A stretch of DNA of 64,000 nucleotides from Bacteroidota bacterium (GTDB lineage: Bacteria > Bacteroidota > Bacteroidia > AKYH767-A > 2013-40CM-41-45): the NCBI GenBank assembly GCA_016713765.1, contig JADJON010000001.1:2108001-2172000 (forward strand), written 5' to 3'. The notes under the pieces were generated by a model. The model was not told where the DNA came from and ran no database searches. It saw only the letters and a list, made by a program, of their open reading frames with translations. The position numbers and the translations under genes are program-made. How positions within the stretch are numbered: the stretch's first letter is position 1; every line of letters begins with the position of its first letter. Below are positions 32,952 to 40,616 of the stretch, one piece after another.

Positions 32952-35183
32952 ATGCCTCAATTGCGTGCGATCTTATTGCTGTTGTTACTCAATGGGTTGA
33001 AAATGCCTGCCGCTATTGGATCGGTCGGCGATACGACCATGGTCCGTGCATTCGACCATTTTCTCCACCAGAATTGTAATTCCGGTACCGGCAGGTTTTT
33101 GTTTCCTTCGGATTCGGCTCGCTTTTATAAAGTAATGCTCCATTACCAGCTGAGTTGTCCGTCTTTCGGATGCGACATCTATGACCGGATTGCAACCTTG
33201 AAACTCCTTCGCCCAACCGGAGAGATCGATTCGACTTTGACACTGGCGCCGTCCTTTACCGTGAACGGCAGCCGGGTTGATACCTTGACGTGCGTGCTCG
33301 ATACGGCCTATGCGTACAGCTATGATACCCTCAGTCAATCGATCGATTCCGTTCCTCTGCCGGGACTGACGGTGTTGTTTTATACCGATTCCCTACAGCC
33401 ATTCACGCCGACCGATACGCTTACCGTCTGGCCCCTGTATTATTACCAGTATAGTTTCGACGCTTCCGGTAACGCCACCGATTCCACCCTCATTGCCCCG
33501 GATTCTACTTTCTACCTGACCTATGATTCGGTTTGGTCGGCTCCTTTTGAGGTGCTGGAACCGGTGGAGATCGCGCGTGCGATCACGCCCTTCGGAGAGG
33601 CGGTCGGACTCTGGTTCGATGTCAGCGACTATTCCGATCTCTTGCGGGATTCCGTGAGCCTGTACACAATGGTCTGCGGTTACAGCAACGGTTGGGAAGT
33701 GACAACGGATTTCTATTTCATCGAAGGGGAACCTTACCTGGAACCATATAGGCACGTCAACCTCTGGAACGGTACCTGGCAATATGGGAATTCCGGCAAT
33801 CCGATCGATACGCATCTCCAGCCGCTCACGATAGCTGGTGATACGGCCGCTGGATTCGCACGGATTCGATTGATCACGACCGGACATGGCTTTGGCGGCG
33901 ACCCCAACCCTGAAGTGGCGGAGTTCTATGATGTCACGCATCATTTGCTCATCAACGGGGATTCCGTATCGCAGCGACTATGGCGCGCCGATTGCGGGCT
34001 CAATCCATTGTATCCCCAAGGTGCACCCGGTTATAGCAGTACCTGGTATTATCGGCGTGCGAACTGGTGCCCCGGTTCATTCGTGACCCCGCATGATTAC
34101 ATCGTTACCGATCCTGTGCGATCCGGTAATCCGGTCATTGTTGATTATGAGCTGGAGCCTTATACCGTAACCGGCGGACCTCCGGGATTTTATTTCCCGG
34201 AATACTACATTCAATCACAGGCGATCTACTACCAGGCTCCGGGTTACCGCAATAATGCAGCCCTGCTGGAAGTTCTCCGTCCGAATGATGCTTTTGAATA
34301 TAACAGGATGAATCCCGCCTGCGGTGAACAGCATCCGCTCGTACGGTTCCGAAACCTGGGCAGTGATACGCTGCGCAGTCTGGAATTTCATTACGGTCTC
34401 GACGGTGACCATTCCACGGTTCATACATGGACCGGTGCATTGCCTTTCCTTGATACACTAATCATAGAACTGCCAGTGATCACACAAACTGCCGGTTCTC
34501 ATCTGTTCAGTGTAATGGCCGTCAATCCGAATGGCCAGCCCGACGAGTTCGGGTCCGATGATTCGCTGAATTGCACATTCACCACACCGGCGATGTACAA
34601 TACCTCGTTTGTCAGGGTGTTGGTGAAAACCGATGGCGCGCCGAATGAAGTATCCACGAGTATTACCGATCCGGCCGGTAATGTGCTGTTCTCCCGAACG
34701 AGCTATCCTGCCGCCGGCTCGCTGTATATCGATACGGTGTTCCTGTCAAATGGCTGTTACAGTTTCAATGTATTCGATTCTTTCGGAGACGGTTTGTGCT
34801 GCTTCGGTGGAAGCGGTTATTTCCGGGTACTGAAAGGGGGGACGGCAACCGTTATCTGCAATGCCAACGATTTTGGTGAGAACTACAAGAAAGAAGCGAT
34901 CATCGATTTCAATCCGGGAATTGCGGACGAACCTGAATTGGATAGGGTGCTGGTGTGGCCAAATCCCTCGACCGGGCTGGTGCACCTGAACACCTCGGAT
35001 GAGCGTGGACTCCTAACGGCCCGGGTTACCGACATCAGCGGTCGTGTGCTGTCTGAAACATTGGAATTGCCAATTGACAGACACGAAGCTATTCTTGACC
35101 TAAGCCGACTTCCACGCGGCCTGTATTTCCTGGAACTGTCCGCCAGCGGCTGGCGCCAGGTAGTGCGTTGGGTTCGGGAATAA
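32952..35183 (+). CDS. PNGase F-like glycoamidase with T9SS sorting domain
   Basis: 743 residues with an N-terminal signal sequence (LRAILLLLLLNG). Residues about 30-210 match the PNGase F N-terminal jellyroll, including SCPSFGCDIYDRIATLKLL with D75 and D78 in the position of the catalytic Asp of PNGase F. Residues about 230-400 match the second jellyroll (ITTGHGFGGDPNPEVAEF, HHLLINGDSVSQRLWRADC and YYRRANWCPGSFV). A linking Ig-like region, a DSFGDGLCCFGGSGYF region and a T9SS type A sorting domain (WPNPSTGLVHL and LPRGLYFLELSASG) follow. PNGase F releases N-glycans from Asn. Expected to be cell-surface or secreted; activity is inferred from the motifs. Confidence 0.85.
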   Translation: MPQLRAILLLLLLNGLKMPAAIGSVGDTTMVRAFDHFLHQNCNSGTGRFLFPSDSARFYKVMLHYQLSCPSFGCDIYDRIATLKLLRPTGEIDSTLTLAPSFTVNGSRVDTLTCVLDTAYAYSYDTLSQSIDSVPLPGLTVLFYTDSLQPFTPTDTLTVWPLYYYQYSFDASGNATDSTLIAPDSTFYLTYDSVWSAPFEVLEPVEIARAITPFGEAVGLWFDVSDYSDLLRDSVSLYTMVCGYSNGWEVTTDFYFIEGEPYLEPYRHVNLWNGTWQYGNSGNPIDTHLQPLTIAGDTAAGFARIRLITTGHGFGGDPNPEVAEFYDVTHHLLINGDSVSQRLWRADCGLNPLYPQGAPGYSSTWYYRRANWCPGSFVTPHDYIVTDPVRSGNPVIVDYELEPYTVTGGPPGFYFPEYYIQSQAIYYQAPGYRNNAALLEVLRPNDAFEYNRMNPACGEQHPLVRFRNLGSDTLRSLEFHYGLDGDHSTVHTWTGALPFLDTLIIELPVITQTAGSHLFSVMAVNPNGQPDEFGSDDSLNCTFTTPAMYNTSFVRVLVKTDGAPNEVSTSITDPAGNVLFSRTSYPAAGSLYIDTVFLSNGCYSFNVFDSFGDGLCCFGGSGYFRVLKGGTATVICNANDFGENYKKEAIIDFNPGIADEPELDRVLVWPNPSTGLVHLNTSDERGLLTARVTDISGRVLSETLELPIDRHEAILDLSRLPRGLYFLELSASGWRQVVRWVRE

Positions 35184-35196
35184 ATCCGAACTCCGA

Positions 35197-35904
35197 TCAG
35201 GGCTTCTGGACATTATCGACCAGCCGGAAGCCCTTGCCATGAATGTTGATGATATCCAGGGTGGGATCGTCGCGCAGGTACTTACGCAGTTTGGTGATGA
35301 ACACGTCCATGCTGCGGGCGTTGAAATAGTTGTCATCACCCCAGATCTCTTTGAGCGCCTTCTGTCTGGGTAACAACTCGTTTTTGTAGATGCACAGCAT
35401 CCGCAACAAATCGGCCTCCTTTGGAGACAGTTTTTGAGATTCTTCGCCCGAGATGATGGTGCGATGATCGTAATTGAACTGGTATTTGCCCACGGTGAAT
35501 TCCCGCTGGGTGTGATCGTGCCCTTTTTCGTTGCTCCTTTTCAGGATGGCTTTTAGTTTGTATAGCAGGACTTCGGAATCGAACGGCTTTGTGATGTAGT
35601 CATCAGCCCCGACTTTAAATCCTGCAAGCATGTCTTCCTTCATCGTTTTAGCGGTCAGGAAGATGATCGGTACTTGTGGATTCTTTTCCCGGATTTCCCG
35701 GGCAAGGGTGAACCCGTCTTTTCTGGGCATCATGACATCGAGGATGCAGATGTCATACTTGCCCGTGACAAACTGGTCATAGCCGGCAAATCCGTCCTGA
35801 CACAGGTTGACCTGGTAGTCGTTTAATTCCAGATAGTTTTTGAGAACCGAACCGAAGTTGGGATCATCTTCCACCAACAGGATGTGTGGTTTTGAAATGG
35901 ACAT
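35197..35904 (-). CDS. OmpR-family response regulator
   Basis: 235 residues. Receiver domain at 7-120 with acidic residues E12/D13/D14, phosphoacceptor D56 (CILDVMMP), T84 and K106 (ITKPFDS), then a winged-helix DNA-binding domain at about 135-232 (LSPKEADLLRMLCIYKNELLPRQ and SMDVFITKLRKYLRDDP). It resembles the RprY type of Bacteroides. It starts 15 bases after the kinase stop and is cotranscribed with it. OmpR-type regulators bind direct repeats about one helical turn apart; such an array of TTAAC lies just upstream of the kinase gene. Confidence 0.93.
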   Translation of the reverse strand: MSISKPHILLVEDDPNFGSVLKNYLELNDYQVNLCQDGFAGYDQFVTGKYDICILDVMMPRKDGFTLAREIREKNPQVPIIFLTAKTMKEDMLAGFKVGADDYITKPFDSEVLLYKLKAILKRSNEKGHDHTQREFTVGKYQFNYDHRTIISGEESQKLSPKEADLLRMLCIYKNELLPRQKALKEIWGDDNYFNARSMDVFITKLRKYLRDDPTLDIINIHGKGFRLVDNVQKP

Positions 35905-35919
35905 GTTGCAGAGAGGGTA

Positions 35920-37587
35920 TTAGGAATGAGGGATGTAAATTTCAAAGGTACTGCCTTTCCCGGGATCGCTGTCAAGACGGATCCATCCCCGGTGCTTTTC
36001 CACGATTGCTTTGACATAACTCAGACCCAAACCGAAGCCTTTGATATCGTGAATGTTGCCGGTCGGTACCCGGTAGAACTTTTCGAAGATTCGCTTTTGC
36101 GTTTCCTTGGTCATACCCATGCCCTGGTCGCGTACGGAAATCAATATGCCTCCGGGATGGTCGTTGGAAGCGATCAGAATATCCGGAGCTTCCGGGCTGT
36201 ACTTATTGGCATTGTCCAGTAAGTTGAGGACCACGTTCATCAAATGAACCGGATCACCGGTAACGGCAGGGTGAAGCGCTTCCATTCGTGTTTCGATCTT
36301 ACCACCCCGGGATGCAACCTGCATGCCGATGGAATCAACGGCTTGACGGATGGTGTCGTGCAGGTCGACCGTCTCGCGACGAAGGCTAAGCTCTCCCTTT
36401 TCCAACTGCGCCATCTGCAGTACGTGTTCCACCTGCTTGTTCATCCTTTTGTTTTCTTCCCGGATGATGCGGGAGAAATATTCCAGCTTCTCCGGTTGGG
36501 AGGATACGCGCGGATCCTTGATCGAGTCGACGGCCAGTGAAATTGTCGCGATCGGGGTTTTGAATTCGTGCGTCATGTTGTTGATGAAATCGGTCTTGAT
36601 GTCCGACAACTTCTTTTGACGCAGGATCACATGGATGGTAAACGCGAATCCAAACACGATGATGAACGTGAACAGGGTTGAACTGCCCAGCATCAGCCAC
36701 ATCGAAGAAAGCACATACCGGATGCTGTTCGGAAACTGCAGGATCAGATAATCCGGTTTGGATACGATGTCGTTCGGGAACAACAAGACCCGGTACTTGG
36801 AGTTCATCAGGTCTCCGGCATGCCGGTCGGTCTTCGAGATGACCAGTGAATCCTTTACGCCGTTCAATACGCCAAATTGAAATGGGACGTGGATGCCACG
36901 GTTGCCAAGTTCGTGGGAGATCAGGGAGTCGAGCAGCTTTGGGTCAATCCGCTGTCGGATATCCGGTTCCTTTCCGGCGAACTCAACGGCCATTTTCTGC
37001 ATCACGTCACGGAGCTTCTCGAGTCGGGCTTTTATTTTCTCTTCGTTCTGCCGGATGATCACCTCGGCGGAATCCCCATAAACACGGGTGATCTGGGAAG
37101 AACGAATCGTATGCTGTGAAACCGAATCGCGCTGGAAGAGATTCCGCCGCTGGATCCGAAGGAACGTACGGTTCGTACCCGGACGGTGAAACTCGATGTT
37201 GATATCCGCATTGTCCAGGTCATGGAAAAAATAGGGGGAATGCTGGAGTGCATGCAGGTCCGTTACCTCGAAGGCGGTATCCGTGACCATTTCGACTTTC
37301 TGAGCAGAAGGCACCACCAGGTCTTCCTCATCGGCATCGTCTTCGCTCATCATCATGTGGCTGATGGTCGCCGGATCGATATCGAAAAATCTTCTTTGCA
37401 GCACGTCGGCAGCCTCGCTCCGTTCTATGCGGTCGACAATGGCATTCATGGCCTGGTTGACCGTCTGGTCGAATTGCTGCTCCTTCAGGTGGATATCGTG
37501 CAAAATCCAGTAAACCTGCAGCCCGATGATCCCGATCAGGGCCGAGCTCATCAGGGCGATGATCCAGCGGATTTGGCGTTTATTCAT
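35920..37587 (-). CDS. Membrane sensor histidine kinase
   Basis: 555 residues. Transmembrane segments at about 8-29 and 293-322 enclose a periplasmic sensor domain of about 260 residues rich in charged and acidic residues. Then come the DHp domain with H340 in NMTHEFKTPIATI, and the HATPase domain with N box (NVVLNLLDNANKYS), G1 (VRDQGMGMTKET), F box (IFEKFYR) and G2 (GFGLGLSYVKAI). It phosphorylates the response regulator encoded 15 bases downstream, and resembles RprX of Bacteroides. The signal is unknown. A TACTTTTG element sits 5 bases before the ATG and a TTAAC array lies immediately upstream, suggesting autoregulation. Confidence 0.92.
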   Translation of the reverse strand: MNKRQIRWIIALMSSALIGIIGLQVYWILHDIHLKEQQFDQTVNQAMNAIVDRIERSEAADVLQRRFFDIDPATISHMMMSEDDADEEDLVVPSAQKVEMVTDTAFEVTDLHALQHSPYFFHDLDNADINIEFHRPGTNRTFLRIQRRNLFQRDSVSQHTIRSSQITRVYGDSAEVIIRQNEEKIKARLEKLRDVMQKMAVEFAGKEPDIRQRIDPKLLDSLISHELGNRGIHVPFQFGVLNGVKDSLVISKTDRHAGDLMNSKYRVLLFPNDIVSKPDYLILQFPNSIRYVLSSMWLMLGSSTLFTFIIVFGFAFTIHVILRQKKLSDIKTDFINNMTHEFKTPIATISLAVDSIKDPRVSSQPEKLEYFSRIIREENKRMNKQVEHVLQMAQLEKGELSLRRETVDLHDTIRQAVDSIGMQVASRGGKIETRMEALHPAVTGDPVHLMNVVLNLLDNANKYSPEAPDILIASNDHPGGILISVRDQGMGMTKETQKRIFEKFYRVPTGNIHDIKGFGLGLSYVKAIVEKHRGWIRLDSDPGKGSTFEIYIPHS

Positions 37588-37592
37588 TTCAA

Positions 37593-37600
37593 CAAAAGTA
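37593..37600 (-). promoter_or_regulatory. -7 element TACTTTTG of the kinase gene, 5 bases before its ATG
   Basis: Exact TAnnTTTG on the minus strand ending 5 bases before the ATG at 37587. The TTAAC array begins 8 bases further upstream. Confidence 0.55.
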
Positions 37601-37608
37601 ACCCTCCT

Positions 37609-37664
37609 TTAACATTTGGCGGGATGATTAACCGGACCTTAACAGAGATTAACGGCTCATTAAC
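37609..37664. promoter_or_regulatory. Phased TTAAC direct-repeat array (candidate operator)
   Basis: TTAAC starts at 37609, 37628, 37639, 37649 and 37660, all on the plus strand, at spacings of 19, 11, 10 and 11 bases. Four are in a helical-turn register, as for OmpR/PhoP-family binding sites. The array lies between the kinase promoter on the minus strand and the T9SS protein gene on the plus strand, so the adjacent response regulator is the likely ligand. A degenerate -7 (TTTCTTTG) at 37687-37694 could serve the plus-strand gene. Confidence 0.6.
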
Positions 37665-37715
37665 CGCAAAGGGCTGCTTCCCGGGCTTTCTTTGTGTCAA
37701 CCAAGCGACAACACC

Positions 37716-38696
37716 ATGAAACAACGCATCGCCCCCTTGGAAGCCATCTCCTGGACCGTTCTGCTGCTGGCAGCACTGCTCTTTGGAACAGCCATCGCTT
37801 ATGCCGGTGAGCCTAAAAAGGATCAAAGGAAAAAGAAGGAAGACAAGCACGAAGGGAAAGCTGTGATCTCCATTTGCAAAGAGGACAACGGGAAAGTCAT
37901 TCGACTCGACACCACCATCAACCTGGCCGATGAAGCCGCCATCGAAGCGGCCTTGAAGAAACTGGAGCTCGGCGACGATTTCCATTTTGACCTGCGAATG
38001 CCTGGTGAGCATGGTAAGGAGGATGCCTTCACAATGAAATTCTGGAGTGAAGATCTTAGCCCGGATGACCGGAAACGTATGAAGGACGAGCTAGCAGCCG
38101 CTATGCGGGATAGTGAACGGTCTTTGGAAGATGCCCATAAAGCCATGAAGGAATTCCATATGGAGATCAAGGGCATGGACGAAGAAGGCTCAGGTGCCTT
38201 ATCCATGCATTTCCCGGCTGACTTTGATTTCGAATTCCCTGAGCATTTTCGTTGCGGTGTAGGGGATCCTGAACTGGACAGCCTTCAGTCGGACGATCGT
38301 ATCCTGATCATCGGAAAACCGGACGAGGCTGCACCGGTTTTCGAGAAGACCGTTACCACCGCTTCCGGAAAACAAGTGTTCGTCTTCCAGCGTCAACTCA
38401 GCCAGGAAGCACAGCGCTCCCGGGCTGCCGAGAAGCAGTTGGACATTCGCGATATCGAGATTTTTCCTAATCCGGCCGATGACCGGCTCACCCTCAGCTT
38501 TGAAAAGGAAAAGACCGGCGATATCACGATCCGTCTGATGGACCTGCAGGGGAAGGTGGTGTACGATGAAACCCTTCGTGCTTTCTCGGGTGCATACTAC
38601 AAACGCATCGATATTTCCGGAATTGCCGCAGGTACCTATACGCTCAGCATGGAGCAGGGAGAATCGCGCATCACCCGAAAAGTGATCATACGCTAA
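37716..38696 (+). CDS. Charged T9SS-sorted protein divergent from the two-component system
   Basis: 326 residues. The signal/anchor helix WTVLLLAALLFGTAIAYAG is followed by a Lys/Glu-rich stretch, a long charged helical region (PDDRKRMKDELAAAMRDSER and continuing through EDAHKAMKEFHMEI), an acidic region, and a T9SS sorting domain from about residue 245 (IFPNPADDRLTLSFE and AAGTYTLSMEQGESRITRKVI). The charged helical region recalls periplasmic stress proteins such as CpxP only in general character. Divergence from the kinase operon across a shared TTAAC array suggests it belongs to that regulon. Function unknown. Confidence 0.75.
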   Translation: MKQRIAPLEAISWTVLLLAALLFGTAIAYAGEPKKDQRKKKEDKHEGKAVISICKEDNGKVIRLDTTINLADEAAIEAALKKLELGDDFHFDLRMPGEHGKEDAFTMKFWSEDLSPDDRKRMKDELAAAMRDSERSLEDAHKAMKEFHMEIKGMDEEGSGALSMHFPADFDFEFPEHFRCGVGDPELDSLQSDDRILIIGKPDEAAPVFEKTVTTASGKQVFVFQRQLSQEAQRSRAAEKQLDIRDIEIFPNPADDRLTLSFEKEKTGDITIRLMDLQGKVVYDETLRAFSGAYYKRIDISGIAAGTYTLSMEQGESRITRKVIIR

Positions 38697-38742
38697 ACGT
38701 TCAATTTCAATTGTACCTGGTTTCGTGATGGTTCCCAGGTTG

Positions 38743-38770
38743 ACCCCGGACGATGATCCGGGGTTTTTTA
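38743..38770 (+). terminator. Terminator after the charged T9SS protein
   Basis: Perfect 8-bp GC-rich stem (38743-38750 with 38757-38764), 6-base loop, then a run of Ts. It lies immediately before the convergent DinB gene stop. Confidence 0.85.
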
Positions 38771-38771
38771 A

Positions 38772-39344
38772 TTATACCGGGAAGCCGGTTTCGACCAGCA
38801 GGCGCTCAGCCTGAGACAAATGTCGCTCTTCATGCCCGGCAAGGATCTCAAGCACATCCGGGAATGGAATGGTAATCAGGCCGGCAACGGGCGATGTGAC
38901 CACGACTTTGTTTATCGTCTGGACCCGGATAGCTTCCAGTTTGCCGATCAGCGTTTCCTGATGCTTTCGAAAGCGATCGACGATCGCAAGGTCCTTCACT
39001 TCTTTCTGTCGCGGCTGAAAGATCTTCGGTGCCTTGAAAGGCCTTCGCACCTCCGGGCCAAGTGTGGCAACCATATTCCGGCCGATGCTCTTGCTGAACG
39101 GACTCCAGCGTTCCCAGAAGGTCGCCTGGTATCGGTCGCCGCAGAGCCGGTCCAGTACGGGGAAATAGCACTCGTTGGAAACAATGAGGTGATCCAGGCA
39201 CTGAGCGATACTCCAGCGATGCGGAGCAGGCTTCCACAACAATTGATCGGGGCGAAGGTCCTTGAGCTTGTCCACGCGAGCAAGGCATACCCGCAGGCGA
39301 TCGATGGCCGTTCGGATCTCGGGATGTGACATTACCTGGTTCAT
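38772..39344 (-). CDS. DinB-like four-helix-bundle metalloprotein
   Basis: 190 residues, cytoplasmic. DinB/YfiT superfamily: WSIAQCLDHLIVSNECYF supplies the first His and HEERHLSQAERLL at the C-terminus the other two, forming the usual three-His metal site. Members include thiol transferases (BstA, mycothiol and bacillithiol S-transferases) and many of unknown role; no substrate is evident here. It is the last gene of a minus-strand operon (TPR, phosphosulfolactate synthase, LEA14-like, DinB), 5 bases after its neighbour. Confidence 0.85.
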   Translation of the reverse strand: MNQVMSHPEIRTAIDRLRVCLARVDKLKDLRPDQLLWKPAPHRWSIAQCLDHLIVSNECYFPVLDRLCGDRYQATFWERWSPFSKSIGRNMVATLGPEVRRPFKAPKIFQPRQKEVKDLAIVDRFRKHQETLIGKLEAIRVQTINKVVVTSPVAGLITIPFPDVLEILAGHEERHLSQAERLLVETGFPV

Positions 39345-39349
39345 CCTGA

Positions 39350-39838
39350 TTACTTCCCGAATAGTTTTTTCAGGCGCTGTTGGTCCAACTTTTCGCTGAA
39401 GTCGAACGCGATCCGTTTCCGGAAGATGAACTTGCCGATCTTCAAACTACCGACCGCGCGGCCTTCCACCGAACGTTGGCCCGATAAAAGTTCCAATCCT
39501 TGCGGTGCCATTTTCAATAATTCCATGTAAGAAGTCTGTATGGACACCGGAACGGCTGTCTCGCTTTTGGCCCGGATTTTCAATCGTTGATCAGCTTTAG
39601 CCGTCCCCACCGGTTTGTTGTCGATCAACAACCCGGTTTCCGCCTCCAGCAAGCGGACACCCCAGTTGTTGGGATTTTCCACGCGCAGGTCAAAACGAAT
39701 GTTCGGTACGTTTCCATTCAGCTCCACCTGCAAGGCATCGATGGAACTGATCTTGACCGATTTCATGGTCAGGCAACCGGTATGAAGAAACGAACAAGCG
39801 ACCAGGCAGGGAATGCTCAGGATCCGAAAGCGGGGCAT
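39350..39838 (-). CDS. LEA14-like (WHy domain) lipoprotein
   Basis: 162 residues. Lipoprotein-like signal (ILSIPCLVACSFLHTGC) with Cys22 as the likely lipidated residue, followed by an LEA type 2 / WHy domain (VELNGNVPNIRFDLRVENPNNWGVRLLEAETGLLIDN, read for the NPNN core) and a basic C-terminus (KIGKFIFRKRIAFDFSEKL). WHy-domain proteins are linked to desiccation and stress protection in plants and bacteria. It lies in the operon of phosphosulfolactate synthase, 10 bases after it. Confidence 0.8.
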   Translation of the reverse strand: MPRFRILSIPCLVACSFLHTGCLTMKSVKISSIDALQVELNGNVPNIRFDLRVENPNNWGVRLLEAETGLLIDNKPVGTAKADQRLKIRAKSETAVPVSIQTSYMELLKMAPQGLELLSGQRSVEGRAVGSLKIGKFIFRKRIAFDFSEKLDQQRLKKLFGK

Positions 39839-39848
39839 GGCAATGGCC

Positions 39849-40616
39849 TCAGTGCTTTTTGTCGAGATACTGGAAAAAAGTATCGCTGCGAAGTCCGATG
39901 CGTAACGATTCGACCGCGATCACTTCATTGGGCGCGATGTTGCCAAGGTTGACGTTCGCGCCCAGCAGTTTGATGAAGTAGGTCTGACCGCCCTTATTCG
40001 GGGCTTCCCAGATGATCTTGTCCGCTGATACCTGCGAAATGATCTTGTTGATCAATACTACGTGGGCTTTTCCGGAAGGACGGTAAATACCGACCGTGCC
40101 GCTTTCGCGTGCTTCGGCAATGACCTTCCAGGCGCCGGCCTGTAATTCGGAATTGATTAGTTCGATCCACTTGTTCGGGTGGATGATGATACCTTCTTCC
40201 TTCGAGCCGACCTCTGTGATCACGGTTACCTGCTTACTCAGACGGCGGATATATTCCAGCTTTTGATCGTGCGCGAGCGTGATACTGCCGTCGCTCACTT
40301 CTGCATAGGACAGCTTGTATTTGTCGATCAGCCGGAGGTAATCTTCGAACTTGTTCCGGATGATGAAGGCTTCCAACAAAGTGCCGCCCAGGTAAACAGG
40401 CAGGCCGGCATTCCGGTAGACGGCCAGTTTGTCTTCCAGGCGGGGTGTTATATACGAAGAACCGAAACCGAGTTTTACGAGATCGACGAAAGGGCCGGAA
40501 CTCTCAACAAGATCCTCAGCCTGGCGAACCCCCAGGCCTTTGTCCATTACCATGGTCAAACCGCTCTGACGGGGCTTGACCGTCCGAACGGGGACCTGGT
40601 CCAGCGAAAAATTCAT
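39849..40616 (-). CDS. Phosphosulfolactate synthase (ComA family)
   Basis: 255 residues, TIM-barrel. Landmarks are GLTMVMDKGLG, DLVKLGFGSSYI, GLPVYLGGTLLEA, YAEVSDGSI, EVGSKEEG, VIAEARESG and IWEAPNKGGQTYFIKLLGANVNLGNI. ComA joins sulfite and phosphoenolpyruvate to (2R)-phospho-3-sulfolactate, the first step of coenzyme M synthesis in methanogens. Bacteroidota carry homologues although they do not make coenzyme M; a role in sulfonate or sulfonolipid supply is a guess. The start overlaps the TPR gene stop by 4 bases (ATGA), so the two are coupled. Confidence 0.9.
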   Translation of the reverse strand: MNFSLDQVPVRTVKPRQSGLTMVMDKGLGVRQAEDLVESSGPFVDLVKLGFGSSYITPRLEDKLAVYRNAGLPVYLGGTLLEAFIIRNKFEDYLRLIDKYKLSYAEVSDGSITLAHDQKLEYIRRLSKQVTVITEVGSKEEGIIIHPNKWIELINSELQAGAWKVIAEARESGTVGIYRPSGKAHVVLINKIISQVSADKIIWEAPNKGGQTYFIKLLGANVNLGNIAPNEVIAVESLRIGLRSDTFFQYLDKKH

